DNA of 12,030 nucleotides from Pseudomonadota bacterium (GCA_023436025.1 JAEZKX010000038.1:1-12030), one strand, 5' to 3'; shown: positions 1-6,179, counted from the first letter of the stretch. Notes: generated by a model not told the origin, from the letters alone. Numbers and translations: made by a program.

Positions 1-36
1 CGCCTGCGCCTGCGCCTGCGCCTGCGCCTGCGCCCG
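1..36. repeat. Hexanucleotide tandem repeat (CGCCTG)n
   Basis: Five exact copies of CGCCTG fill positions 1-30 and a one-base variant (CGCCCG) fills 31-36. The array is cut by the window edge, so its full length is unknown. On + one frame reads (Pro-Ala)n and stops at 57-59, and a second reads (Ala-Cys)n and stops at 86-88. On - one frame reads (Gln-Ala)n after an ATG at 51-49. The array may therefore be the low-complexity tail or head of a neighbouring protein, but I cannot tell which strand or frame is used. A period of six keeps the reading frame when copies are gained or lost. Confidence 0.8.
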
Positions 37-98
37 CGCGCCCCGGCCCATCGCGCTGAACGCACCCAGCGCCGCCGCGAACGACTAGACTCGCGCGC

Positions 99-563
99 GT
101 GGCCCTTCTGCGCAGTGCCGGCTTGCTGATGTACCGCCGCCGTGGCGACGGCGTGGAGGTGCTGCTCGCGCATCCCGGCGGACCCTTCTGGCGCCGCCGC
201 GACGAAGGTGCGTGGACGCTCCCCAAGGGCGCGGTGGATGCGGGCGAGGATCCCCTGGCCGCCGCCCAGCGCGAGTTCATCGAGGAGACCGGCTTCCAGC
301 CCGTGCCGCCTTTCGCGCTGCTGGGCGAGCTGCGCCAGCGCAGCGGCAAGCGCATCACCGCCTGGGCGTTCGAGGGCGACGCCGATCCGGCCCGGCTCAC
401 CAGCAACCACTTCGAGGTGGAATGGCCACCGCGCTCGGGCCGCATGAAAGCCTTCCCCGAAGTCGACCGCGTCGACTGGTTCGACCTGGATGCCGCGCGG
501 GTGAAGCTGCTGCCCGGCCAGGCGCCTTTCATCGACGCGCTGGAGCGGTGTCTGCTTCGCTAG
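99..563 (+). CDS. NUDIX hydrolase (154 aa)
   Basis: This is a small cytoplasmic NUDIX-fold hydrolase. The family cleaves nucleoside diphosphates linked to another moiety, using divalent metal. The Nudix box GX5EX7REUXEEXGU is complete at residues 44-66: G44, E50, R58, E59, E62, E63, G65 and F66. The WTLPKG lead-in at residues 39-44 and the overall length resemble the Ap4A-hydrolase/MutT-like group, but the substrate cannot be read from sequence. I chose the GTG start at 99 because homologues, as I remember them, begin a few residues before SAGLLMYRRR; starting at the internal ATG (129) would remove the first strand. There is no clear Shine-Dalgarno sequence. The stop lies inside the 3' end of the opposite-strand peptidase gene (35-bp tail-to-tail overlap), and I see no terminator between them. 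Confidence 0.9.
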   Translation: MALLRSAGLLMYRRRGDGVEVLLAHPGGPFWRRRDEGAWTLPKGAVDAGEDPLAAAQREFIEETGFQPVPPFALLGELRQRSGKRITAWAFEGDADPARLTSNHFEVEWPPRSGRMKAFPEVDRVDWFDLDAARVKLLPGQAPFIDALERCLLR

Positions 564-2559
564 CATCCTGGCGCGCCCGCGGTTTCCCGCGCGCCAGTGG
601 CGGTGCAGCGCGGTCGACGTGCCGCGCGATCCAGTCGATGAGGCGGCCGGACGCGTCCTCGCGCACCGAGGGCTTGCCGTCCCCCAGGAAATGGTGGCCC
701 TCGCCCGGGTACAGCACCATCTCCGTCGGCGTGTTGGCTGCGCACAGGAGGCTTACGAAAAGCTCCTCCGACTGGCATTTCGGGCAGCGTTCGTCTTCCG
801 CCCCGTGCAGGAACAGCGTGGGCGTGGTCGCCGTCTCCACGAACCGCCTGGGCGACAGATTCTTGGCCAGCTCGCGGTCGAAGCGCCCGCTGGTGCCCAT
901 GAAGTAGGGATCGGCGTAGTAGCCGCCGTCGGAGGTGCCGTAATGGGTCTCGATGTTGCCCACCGGCGCCATCACCACCGCGGCACGGAACAGGTCCGTG
1001 TGCCCGACGGCCCAGGCGCTGAGGTAGCCGCCATAGGATTTGCCCGCGATGGCGACGCGTGCGTCACATGCACCTTCCTGCTGCAGCTGCCGTACCGCAG
1101 CCAGGTGCTGCGGCAAGTCGTACTGTCCCCAGTGGCCTCCCAGGCGTTCGACGAATTCCTTGCCATAGGTGGCAGAGCCGACCGCATTGAGCGCCAGCAC
1201 GGCCCAGCCCCGCGCGCACAGCACCTGCCAGTAGACGTGCAGGTCGGATTCCAGCAGCGCATAGGAGGCCGGGCCGCCGTGCACGTCGTCCAGCAGGGGC
1301 AGCGGGCCGCTGCTCCCTTCGGCACGCAACAGCCAGCCCTCAATGGTCTCGGTGCCGCCGCGGCCGTCCGGCACGTCGAACTCCCGGGTCTGCGCCAGCA
1401 TCGGCGTGCGCTCCCGCCACCATGCGTTGAAGTCGCTCAGCGCGCGCCCGGCCGCGCCGTCGCGCGGACAGGCGTGGACCTCGCTGGGCTGGGCCGGATG
1501 GACCACCGCCACGACCAGCTGGTCGCCGCAGGGCGCAAAGCCGCCCAGCTGCTGGTCCCGCGCGCACAGCGCCTCCACGGTGTCGCCCGCCACCGGCACG
1601 CGTACCACCTGGTGGCGACCACGCAGCGAACGCGCGCACAGCACCGCGCGCGCGTCCGGCTCCCAGTACACGGCCTGCGGATCGGCCACCAGCATCTCCG
1701 GTCCACCGATGCGCCGCACTCGTCCGGTGGCGACCTCCAGCAAGGCCAGGTAGCTGTCGGCGTCGCCCTCTTCCAGGGTGGCGGTGAAGGCGATCCAGCG
1801 GCCATCGGGCGACCAGACCGGCCCCATCACCGTGGCGAAGTCCTGCGTCACCTGCCGCGCCCCGGCGCCGTCGATGGCGCAGGTCCAGAGGTCGGCGCGG
1901 TGGGCGGTGCGTCCGGTCCGGGTGCGCACATAGGCCAGCGTGCGGCCGTCGGGAGCTACGCCGAACGCCAGGGCATCGAAGGGGCCGTCGGTGAGCTGGC
2001 GGTGTTCGCCGCCGGCGATGTCCAGTGCGAACAGGTGGATCTCGCGCCAGCGTGTAGCCCACGCCGTCGCTCTTGTACGGCAGCTTCCACGCCACCTCGG
2101 CCTGGGCCCGGCGCTGCCGGGCGCGCGGCCCTGCGGCCGTTCACCGCGCCAGTCGGGGTCAACCGGCACGGCGGCGGCCACCACCAGGCCCTTGCCGTCG
2201 GGCAGCCAGCGCAGGTCGGACACGGCACCCGGCAGCTGGCCCAGGGAGCGCGCCTCGCCGCCCTCGGCCGGCAGCAGATGGACTTGCGCCGTTCCGGCGC
2301 GGGAGGAAAGAAAGGCCAGCGTGGAGCCATCGGGCGACCACCGCGGGTTGCGGTCCAGGCTGGGGCCGCGCGTCAGCTGCAGAGGGCCTGAGCCGTCGAG
2401 CGGCACGGACCAGATGGATGAGACATAACCGTCGTTCTCGCGGTCGACCTGGCGCACGGTGCAAGCCACTTCCCGCCCATGCGGGTGGGCAACGAGTTCG
2501 CTCACCCTGCCGATGGCGGTAGAGGTCTTCGACAGTGAAAGGCTGAGGCATTCGCCCAT
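529..2559 (-). CDS. S9 family peptidase (prolyl oligopeptidase / dipeptidyl aminopeptidase-like), with apparent frame slips
   Basis: This is a serine peptidase of the S9/acylaminoacyl-peptidase type: an N-terminal beta-propeller, then an alpha/beta-hydrolase domain that cleaves short peptides. Read from the ATG at 2559 it gives 676 residues. Propeller blades show as WSPDG-type motifs such as NPRWSPDGS and GPVWSPDGRW. The catalytic half has HGGP (about 427-430), the nucleophile motif GKSYGG (Ser at about 508), Asp in HGAEDE (about 589) and His in GEGHHF (about 622-623), so the triad is intact. The frame is broken in two places. The family-like N-terminus MPQPFTVEDLYRHRQ lies in another frame from an ATG at 2551, and residues encoded at 2107-2044 are also in that frame (see the two frame entries). 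The continuous frame therefore replaces about 18 N-terminal residues and about 22 internal residues with nonsense. It may be a decaying gene, a tolerated mutant or a sequencing problem. The 3' end overlaps the NUDIX gene. Confidence 0.8.
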   Translation of the reverse strand: MGECLSLSLSKTSTAIGRVSELVAHPHGREVACTVRQVDRENDGYVSSIWSVPLDGSGPLQLTRGPSLDRNPRWSPDGSTLAFLSSRAGTAQVHLLPAEGGEARSLGQLPGAVSDLRWLPDGKGLVVAAAVPVDPDWRGERPQGRAPGSAGPRPRWRGSCRTRATAWATRWREIHLFALDIAGGEHRQLTDGPFDALAFGVAPDGRTLAYVRTRTGRTAHRADLWTCAIDGAGARQVTQDFATVMGPVWSPDGRWIAFTATLEEGDADSYLALLEVATGRVRRIGGPEMLVADPQAVYWEPDARAVLCARSLRGRHQVVRVPVAGDTVEALCARDQQLGGFAPCGDQLVVAVVHPAQPSEVHACPRDGAAGRALSDFNAWWRERTPMLAQTREFDVPDGRGGTETIEGWLLRAEGSSGPLPLLDDVHGGPASYALLESDLHVYWQVLCARGWAVLALNAVGSATYGKEFVERLGGHWGQYDLPQHLAAVRQLQQEGACDARVAIAGKSYGGYLSAWAVGHTDLFRAAVVMAPVGNIETHYGTSDGGYYADPYFMGTSGRFDRELAKNLSPRRFVETATTPTLFLHGAEDERCPKCQSEELFVSLLCAANTPTEMVLYPGEGHHFLGDGKPSVREDASGRLIDWIARHVDRAAPPLARGKPRARQDASEADTAPARR
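2044..2107 (-). other. Out-of-frame patch inside the S9 peptidase gene
   Basis: The main frame reads an Arg/Trp-rich stretch here (PRPRWRGSCRTRATAWATRW), unlike the rest of the protein. The same bases in the next frame read AQAEVAWKLPYKSDGVGYTL, which fits the family and would lead naturally into REIHLFALD. Restoring it needs one base gained in the CCC run near 2106-2104 and two bases gained in the GCGCG run near 2047-2043. The two slips add up to three bases, so the frame is lost and then recovered. Confidence 0.65.
2505..2551 (-). other. Displaced native N-terminus of the S9 peptidase (one extra G)
   Basis: Reading - from the ATG at 2551-2549 gives MPQPFTVEDLYRHRQ, which looks like the usual start of this peptidase group. 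That frame then runs into GGT GAG CGA and ends at a stop near 2159, after about 130 codons. Removing one G from the GGG at 2507-2505 would join this start to VSELVAHPHG in the main frame. The ATG at 2559 stays in the main frame but encodes an unrelated stretch (GECLSLSLSKTSTAIGR) in place of the native residues. Confidence 0.65.
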
Positions 2560-2601
2560 GTTGCGTGGGCGTCCGGCACGGCCATGTAGGACGTCGGCGC
2601 G

Positions 2602-2630
2602 GCGCATCCGGCATGGTGCCGGACATGCGC
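2602..2630 (-). other. Strong intergenic hairpin between two minus-strand genes
   Basis: TCCGGCA (2607-2613) pairs perfectly with TGCCGGA (2617-2623) across a TGG loop. GCGCA (2602-2606) extends the stem by pairing with TGCGC (2626-2630) around a two-base CA bulge. It starts 9 bases past the stop of the 137-residue gene and lies 43 bases before the peptidase start. No T-run follows in the minus direction, so it is not a classical terminator. It could be a 3'-stabilising stem, a weak or factor-dependent stop, or a protein site. Confidence 0.5.
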
Positions 2631-2638
2631 CCCGGGGG

Positions 2639-3052
2639 TCAGGCCGCGGCGTACTGCCGCTGCGCTGCAGCCCGCGCCGCGACCAGCGCCATGTCGGGCA
2701 GATCCTCTTCGGCCTGCGCGGCGGCCATGCGCTCGGCATGGTCCCAGGCCGCGCGGATGGCCTGCATCGCATCGTCGAGTTCCAGGCGCGAGCCGCCCTT
2801 GATGCGGATCCAGTTGGCGCACAGCGATTTCTCGGCATCGTCGAAGCGTCCGCCGTACTGCGCAAAGCCGATGTAGCCGACGCAGTAGGCCGGGGCATAG
2901 TCCTCGTAGTCGAGGTGCGCCCGGTAGTAGGGCTCGCCGATGTGGACGCTCTGCCAGTACGCATCCTCCACCTGCGCATCGATGCGGCCCGCGACGCTGA
3001 TCTCGGGATCGTCTTCTTGCTCGTGCCAGAAATCCTGTGCAATGGCGGTCAT
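2639..3052 (-). CDS. Conserved hypothetical protein (137 aa), Y-x-DY-x-PAY type
   Basis: This is a soluble, acidic small protein without signal peptide or membrane segment. Residues 48-70 read as an aromatic/Gly-rich core (HLDYEDYAPAYCVGY, then YGGRFDDAE), and residues 76-103 carry L-x3-W-x3-(K)GxSRLxxDDAxxAxRAAWDH. From memory this layout matches proteobacterial hypothetical proteins with a DYxPAYRYG...G+xFDxVExDL...W...RGxSxLxWexAxxAxRDAW pattern; their function is not known to me. The ATG at 3052 has GGAG (3061-3064) 8 bases upstream, which fixes the start. It lies 79 bases (from the ATG at 2559) upstream of the peptidase on the same strand and may be co-transcribed with it, although a hairpin intervenes. 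It is divergent from the SDR gene. Confidence 0.8.
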   Translation of the reverse strand: MTAIAQDFWHEQEDDPEISVAGRIDAQVEDAYWQSVHIGEPYYRAHLDYEDYAPAYCVGYIGFAQYGGRFDDAEKSLCANWIRIKGGSRLELDDAMQAIRAAWDHAERMAAAQAEEDLPDMALVAARAAAQRQYAAA

Positions 3053-3174
3053 GGCCGTCTCTCCGTGTTGTGACTTGGGTGAATGATCCGCAACCCGGCA
3101 GTGCACGCGCGTAGGACGCCTGCGTCGCGGTCTCGGCGGAAGTCGTACAGCCGCTGTCAGGCGCGTCGCCTGCG

Positions 3175-3202
3175 GCCGTGCGAATCCGACCAACCGCACG
3201 GC
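3175..3202. promoter_or_regulatory. Perfect 8-bp inverted repeat in the divergent promoter region
   Basis: GCCGTGCG (3175-3182) and CGCACGGC (3195-3202) are exact reverse complements separated by 12 bases. They lie in the 240-base gap (3053-3292) between the 137-residue gene on - and the SDR gene on +, about 90 bases before the SDR start. The spacing suits a dimeric regulator's operator as well as an RNA stem. I see no convincing -35/-10 pair in this GC-rich gap, and nothing else in it looks coding. Confidence 0.35.
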
Positions 3203-3278
3203 AGGACGGACGGCGTACCCCGGTGTCGCGCGGGCGGCTGGCGCGCTGGCATGGTTGCGCGGATACTGGACTTCCAAC

Positions 3279-3283
3279 GGAGG
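3279..3283 (+). promoter_or_regulatory. Ribosome binding site of the SDR gene
   Basis: GGAGG, 9 bases before the ATG at 3293. It decides that start against the longer open frame reaching back to 3083. Confidence 0.75.
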
Positions 3284-3292
3284 CAAGCAAGC

Positions 3293-4066
3293 ATGGAAAT
3301 CAGGGACAAGGTGGCCGTGGTGACTGGCGGCGCCAGCGGCATCGGCGCCGGCATGGCGCGCCGCTTCGCGCGCGAGGGCGCGCAGGGCGTGGTGGTGGCC
3401 GATCTCGACCTGGAGCGCGCCCGCGGCGTGGCCGAGTCCATCGGCCCCAGCGCCCTGGCCGTGCGGTGCGACGTCAGTCGCGAGGCCGAGATCCAGGCGC
3501 TGGTGCAGGCCACGCGCGAGCGCTTCGGCCGCATCGACATCTACTTCTCGAATGCCGGCATCCTGGGCCGCATGGGCGGCGTGGAACTGGAGGACGCCCT
3601 GTGGGAGAAGATGTGGCAGGTGCACGGCATGGCGCACGTGTGGGCGGCGCGCGCGGTCCTGCCCGAGATGGTCGAGCGCGGCGAAGGCTATTTCCTGGTC
3701 ACCGCTTCGGCCGCCGGGCTGCTGAACATCGTGGAGACGGCGCCCTATGGCGTGACCAAGCATGCGGCGGTGGCCATCGCCGAGTGGCTGCGCATCGCCT
3801 ACGGCCGCCGGGGCGTGTGCGTGAGCTGCCTGTGCCCGCAGTCGGTGGACACGGACATGACGCGCGCCGGTACCGGCTCGGCCGGGCTGGACGGCGTGCT
3901 CACGCCGGACCAGGTGGCCGAGGTGGTGGTGCAGACGATGCGCGAGGAGAAATTCCTGGCCCTGCCCCATCCGGAAGTGGCGAAGTACTTCCAGGCCAAG
4001 GGGCAGGATTACGACCGTTGGCTGGGCGGCATGCAGAAGCTGTACGCCCGGCACATGGGCGGCTGA
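3293..4066 (+). CDS. SDR family NAD(P)-dependent oxidoreductase (257 aa)
   Basis: This is a classical short-chain dehydrogenase/reductase with a Rossmann fold, cytoplasmic, interconverting an alcohol and a ketone on an unknown substrate. The cofactor loop TGGASGIG is at residues 11-18. Asp37 after the second strand favours NAD over NADP. CDV is at 59-61 and NAG at 87-89. The catalytic set is Ser139, Tyr152 and Lys156 (YGVTK), with N87 possibly acting in the NAGI motif. PQSVDTDM (182-189) is the usual PG-type loop after strand six. Length is normal for the family. A GGAGG site 9 bases upstream supports the start. It converges on the 64-residue gene with 28 bases between the stops. Pathway context is lacking. 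Confidence 0.92.
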   Translation: MEIRDKVAVVTGGASGIGAGMARRFAREGAQGVVVADLDLERARGVAESIGPSALAVRCDVSREAEIQALVQATRERFGRIDIYFSNAGILGRMGGVELEDALWEKMWQVHGMAHVWAARAVLPEMVERGEGYFLVTASAAGLLNIVETAPYGVTKHAAVAIAEWLRIAYGRRGVCVSCLCPQSVDTDMTRAGTGSAGLDGVLTPDQVAEVVVQTMREEKFLALPHPEVAKYFQAKGQDYDRWLGGMQKLYARHMGG

Positions 4067-4094
4067 GGCGGCGCAGCCACGGGCGGGACGCGCG

Positions 4095-4289
4095 TCAGGC
4101 CGCGTCGCCGTCGGGCTGGCGGCGTGCCGCGTCGGCGCAGCTGCTGTCCACCGAGATCGGGTCGCTGCAAGGGAAGGTGTATTGCACCGCCACGTCCAGC
4201 ACGTCGTCGTACGAAGGATGCGCGCCCAGAGGCAACTGCTCGTTGCGATCGCGCCTGGGCGGTGCTTCGGAAGTGGGAAAGAGGCTCAT
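4095..4289 (-). CDS. Small conserved-looking protein with a TFPCSDP motif (64 aa)
   Basis: This is a short hydrophilic protein with no signal peptide from the chosen start. Its core is SYDDVLDVAVQYTFPCSDPI followed by SVDSSC (residues 26-51), with two cysteines (C41, C51). Short proteins with a (Y/E)TFPASDP-like motif are, in my memory, common hypothetical proteins in Proteobacteria, but no function is known to me. I chose the ATG at 4289. The frame stays open upstream to an ATG at 4478 (127 aa), but that extension is Ala/Arg/Pro-rich and looks like random GC-rich sequence. The upstream signal for 4289 is weak (TGGGG). It is divergent from the 67-residue gene, which carries a related motif. 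Confidence 0.6.
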   Translation of the reverse strand: MSLFPTSEAPPRRDRNEQLPLGAHPSYDDVLDVAVQYTFPCSDPISVDSSCADAARRQPDGDAA

Positions 4290-4537
4290 GCCCCATTGAC
4301 ACCCGTGCGCGGCGGGTGACGCGTAGGTGGCTGCACGCGTTGGGGGTAGGAAACGCTGAAGCAGCGGCTCGCTGTCGGCATGGGCCGGGGCGGCGCATAG
4401 GACGGCGCCGAGGGGTGTCGGTACGCAGGCGGCCACGGCTGGGGTGCGGTCCGAGGCGCCGACGCGGCGTGCACGCATCCTCGGTCCATGCGTCCGCGCC
4501 GATAGTGCATCCCATCGAAATCCACGAGGGAGTCGCC
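4290..4537. other. Divergent intergenic region between two small genes
   Basis: These 248 bases separate the 64-residue gene on - from the 67-residue gene on +. They hold a 6-bp inverted repeat, CACCCG (4300-4305) with CGGGTG (4313-4318), ten bases upstream of the minus-strand start. Otherwise they hold only GC-rich sequence with no convincing promoter boxes or coding character. Confidence 0.4.
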
Positions 4538-4741
4538 ATGAACCAGCCGGCCAGCCAGTTCGAACTGCAGTTCCGCTCGCTGTTCACCCAGGGCAGGGGC
4601 TACGCCTTTCCCTGCGATCCGCAAGGCCAGGTGGACCTCGACCGGCTGAGCGAGCGGGCGCGCAACAACTACCTCTACGCGCGGGCCATGGTGGGGCGCG
4701 AGCTGGCGACGCCGGCGGTCGTGGCGCGCACGCTGCATTGA
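4538..4741 (+). CDS. Small conserved-looking protein with a YAFPCDP motif (67 aa)
   Basis: This is a short soluble protein: a hydrophobic start (QFELQFRSLF), the core GYAFPCDPQGQVDLDRLSER (21-40), then RARNNYLYARAMVGRELATP (40-59). From memory the LSERARNNYLYAR block recurs in small hypothetical proteins of Burkholderiales; I know no function. It has one cysteine (C26). The ATG at 4538 has AGGGAG (4527-4532) five bases upstream, a good ribosome site. The frame is open further upstream, but only in non-coding-looking sequence. The next gene on + is the VOC protein after 107 bases. Confidence 0.75.
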   Translation: MNQPASQFELQFRSLFTQGRGYAFPCDPQGQVDLDRLSERARNNYLYARAMVGRELATPAVVARTLH

Positions 4742-4848
4742 GCGGTTGGCCAGCCGCGCTCGAAGCCTGGGGAGCCCGAGGCGTCGACGCGGCCTGCACC
4801 GGGCTGCACGCAATGCGCGGCGGCCCCGGCTGCCCGCTATGCTGGCGC

Positions 4849-5271
4849 ATGGAACCCCGCATCACCCTCCTCACCCTGGGCGTGGACGACCTTGCGCGGG
4901 CCGTGGCCTTCTACCGCGACGGCCTGTGCTTTCCCACCAAGGGCATCGTCGGCACCGAGTTCGAGAACGGAGCGGTCGCCTTCTTCCCTCTGCAAGGCGG
5001 CCTGAAACTGGCGCTGTGGCCACGGCGCAGCCTGGCAGCCGATGCTGGCCTGCCCTTGCCGGGCACGCGCGGCGCACTGGAGCATGCGCTGGCGCACAAC
5101 GTCGGCTCGCGCGCCGAGGTCGATGCCGTCCTGCGGCAGGCCTGCGACGCCGGCGCCACGCTGGTGAAGGCCGCCCACGACACCTTCTATGGCGGCTATG
5201 CCGGCTACTTCCAGGATCCGGACGGCCACCTGTGGGAGGTGGCGTTCAACCCCAACCTGGCCGAGCTTTAG
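4849..5271 (+). CDS. VOC family protein (glyoxalase/bleomycin-resistance fold, 140 aa)
   Basis: A single vicinal-oxygen-chelate domain made of two beta-alpha-beta-beta-beta halves. The first half begins ITLLTLGVDDLARAVAFYRD (5-24). The second ends with the hallmark GYFQDPDGHLWEVAFNP (119-135), where Glu130 is the usual metal ligand. The first-strand position that is often His is Thr9 here, so the metal site may be incomplete or completed by the partner subunit. Members include lyases, dioxygenases and binding proteins, so the reaction is unknown. Length is normal. The start at the ATG 4849 fits the family N-terminus, though I see no ribosome site; an in-frame ATG at 4813 is a less likely alternative. 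The stop lies one base from the stop of the response regulator on the other strand. Confidence 0.88.
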   Translation: MEPRITLLTLGVDDLARAVAFYRDGLCFPTKGIVGTEFENGAVAFFPLQGGLKLALWPRRSLAADAGLPLPGTRGALEHALAHNVGSRAEVDAVLRQACDAGATLVKAAHDTFYGGYAGYFQDPDGHLWEVAFNPNLAEL

Positions 5272-5272
5272 A

Positions 5273-5971
5273 TCAGTCCAGCAGGCGATGCTTCAGGGCG
5301 TAGTACGTCAGGTCGCTGTTCGACCGGGCCTGCAGCTTGGTCATCAGGCGCGCCCGGTAGGTGCTCACCGTCTTGGCGCTGAGCGACAGTTCCAGCGCGA
5401 CCTCGCCGGCGGACTTGCCCTGCGCCAGCTTCAGGAACACTTGCAGCTCCCGCGCCGAGAGCTGCTCGTGCAGGCCGCTTGCCGGCGGCGTGATCATCTG
5501 CGTGGCCAGCAATTCCGCCACCACCGACGTGATGTAGCGCCCGCCCCGTCCCACCCGGCGCACGGCCTGGGCGATCTCGCCCGGTTCGCACACCTTGTTG
5601 AGGTAACCACTGGCGCCCGCGCGGATCAGGTGCACGGCGTACTGGTGCTCGGGATAGCCGGACAGGATGAGGACGCCCACCTGCGGTGCCTTGGCGCGGA
5701 TCATGCCCAGCGCATCGATTCCGCTTTGCCCCGGCATGTCCAAATCGAGGATCAGCACATCCATGGGATGCAGGCGCACCAGGTCGATGGCCTGGCGCCC
5801 GCAGGACGCCTCGGCCACCACGCGGATGTCGTCGAGCTCGTCGAAGTAGGCCCGCAGGGCCGCGCGCGTGATGGGATGGTCGTCGGCGATGCCGACCCGC
5901 ACCGGCAGGGCGGGACTGGCCGCCACGGCGACTTCGGAGTCGCTCAGGTGGAAGTGCTGTTGAAGGTGCAT
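5273..5971 (-). CDS. NarL/FixJ-type (LuxR-HTH) response regulator (232 aa)
   Basis: This is a two-component transcription regulator: a phosphoreceiver domain followed by a LuxR-type helix-turn-helix. The receiver (about 25-140) has the acidic pair D30/D31, phosphoacceptor D76 in DVLILDLDMPG, Ser104 in LSGY and Lys126 in GYLNK. The DNA-binding domain (about 168-230) has LSARELQVFLKLAQGKSAGE (171-190), then SLSAKTVSTYRARLMTKL. A 24-residue extension precedes the receiver. The ATG at 5971 is fixed by GGAGG seven bases upstream; the longer open frame would need a TTG at 6022. No sensor kinase is in view, so its stimulus and targets are unknown. It converges on the VOC gene with a one-base gap. 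Confidence 0.93.
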   Translation of the reverse strand: MHLQQHFHLSDSEVAVAASPALPVRVGIADDHPITRAALRAYFDELDDIRVVAEASCGRQAIDLVRLHPMDVLILDLDMPGQSGIDALGMIRAKAPQVGVLILSGYPEHQYAVHLIRAGASGYLNKVCEPGEIAQAVRRVGRGGRYITSVVAELLATQMITPPASGLHEQLSARELQVFLKLAQGKSAGEVALELSLSAKTVSTYRARLMTKLQARSNSDLTYYALKHRLLD

Positions 5972-5978
5972 CGATTGG

Positions 5979-5983
5979 CCTCC
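5979..5983 (-). promoter_or_regulatory. Ribosome binding site of the response regulator
   Basis: GGAGG on -, seven bases before the ATG at 5971. It excludes the longer TTG-started frame. Confidence 0.8.
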
Positions 5984-6005
5984 GCTGCGGCCTTTCTGGC
6001 CGTCT

Positions 6006-6023
6006 GTACAACGTAGGTACAAC
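6006..6023. promoter_or_regulatory. Paired direct repeats GTACAAC-N4-GTACAAC upstream of the regulator
   Basis: Two identical heptamers (6006-6012 and 6017-6023) are repeated with an 11-base period, one helical turn, 35 bases before the response-regulator start. A near copy in the opposite orientation (GTTGTTC, 6065-6071) lies about 40 bases further upstream. This layout suits side-by-side binding of a dimer, perhaps the regulator itself. No promoter boxes are clear enough to place the sites relative to transcription. Confidence 0.4.
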
Positions 6024-6152
6024 CGGGCGATACCTGATGAGTCGTTTCCTGTACTGGCGTAAGAGTTGTTCGTAAAGATCGGCCGAAGGGCTGTTACGGC
6101 GTGTATACCTGCCCGGCCACAACGGCCTGTCGTTGGACAGGAGCCGCAGCCA

Positions 6153-6169
6153 GCGCTGCGTGTCAGCGC
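6153..6169 (-). other. Short hairpin just past the membrane protein gene
   Basis: GCGCTG (6153-6158) pairs with CAGCGC (6164-6169) across five bases, 10 bases beyond the stop of the membrane protein. No T-run follows, so a terminator role is uncertain. A 9-base direct repeat, CAGGAGCCG (6138-6146 and 6169-6177), flanks it. Confidence 0.3.
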
Positions 6170-6179
6170 AGGAGCCGGC

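Noticed and set aside
1..36. CRISPR array
   Set aside because: The repeat has a six-base unit and no spacers.
619..2391. A 590-codon open frame on + opposite the S9 peptidase
   Set aside because: Low-complexity Arg/Ala/His/Gly translation with no domain; the minus strand has the peptidase motifs.
2044..2559. Programmed ribosomal frameshifting in the S9 peptidase
   Set aside because: No slippery heptamer with a downstream pseudoknot is evident, three separate shifts would be needed, and one of them would span two bases. Mutation or sequence error is simpler.
2560..3042. Upstream extension of the peptidase frame to 837 residues
   Set aside because: It overlaps the 137-residue gene in another frame and is Arg/Ser/Pro-rich noise.
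3053..4054. Upstream extension of the 137-residue gene frame on - (471 residues)
   Set aside because: It runs antisense through the SDR gene; the ribosome site at 3061-3064 fixes the shorter start.
4290..4478. Longer start for the 64-residue protein, with a stretch ending AHADS that resembles a signal peptide
   Set aside because: The would-be hydrophobic core is short, sits about 20 residues in and is broken by Pro. The extension looks like random GC-rich translation.
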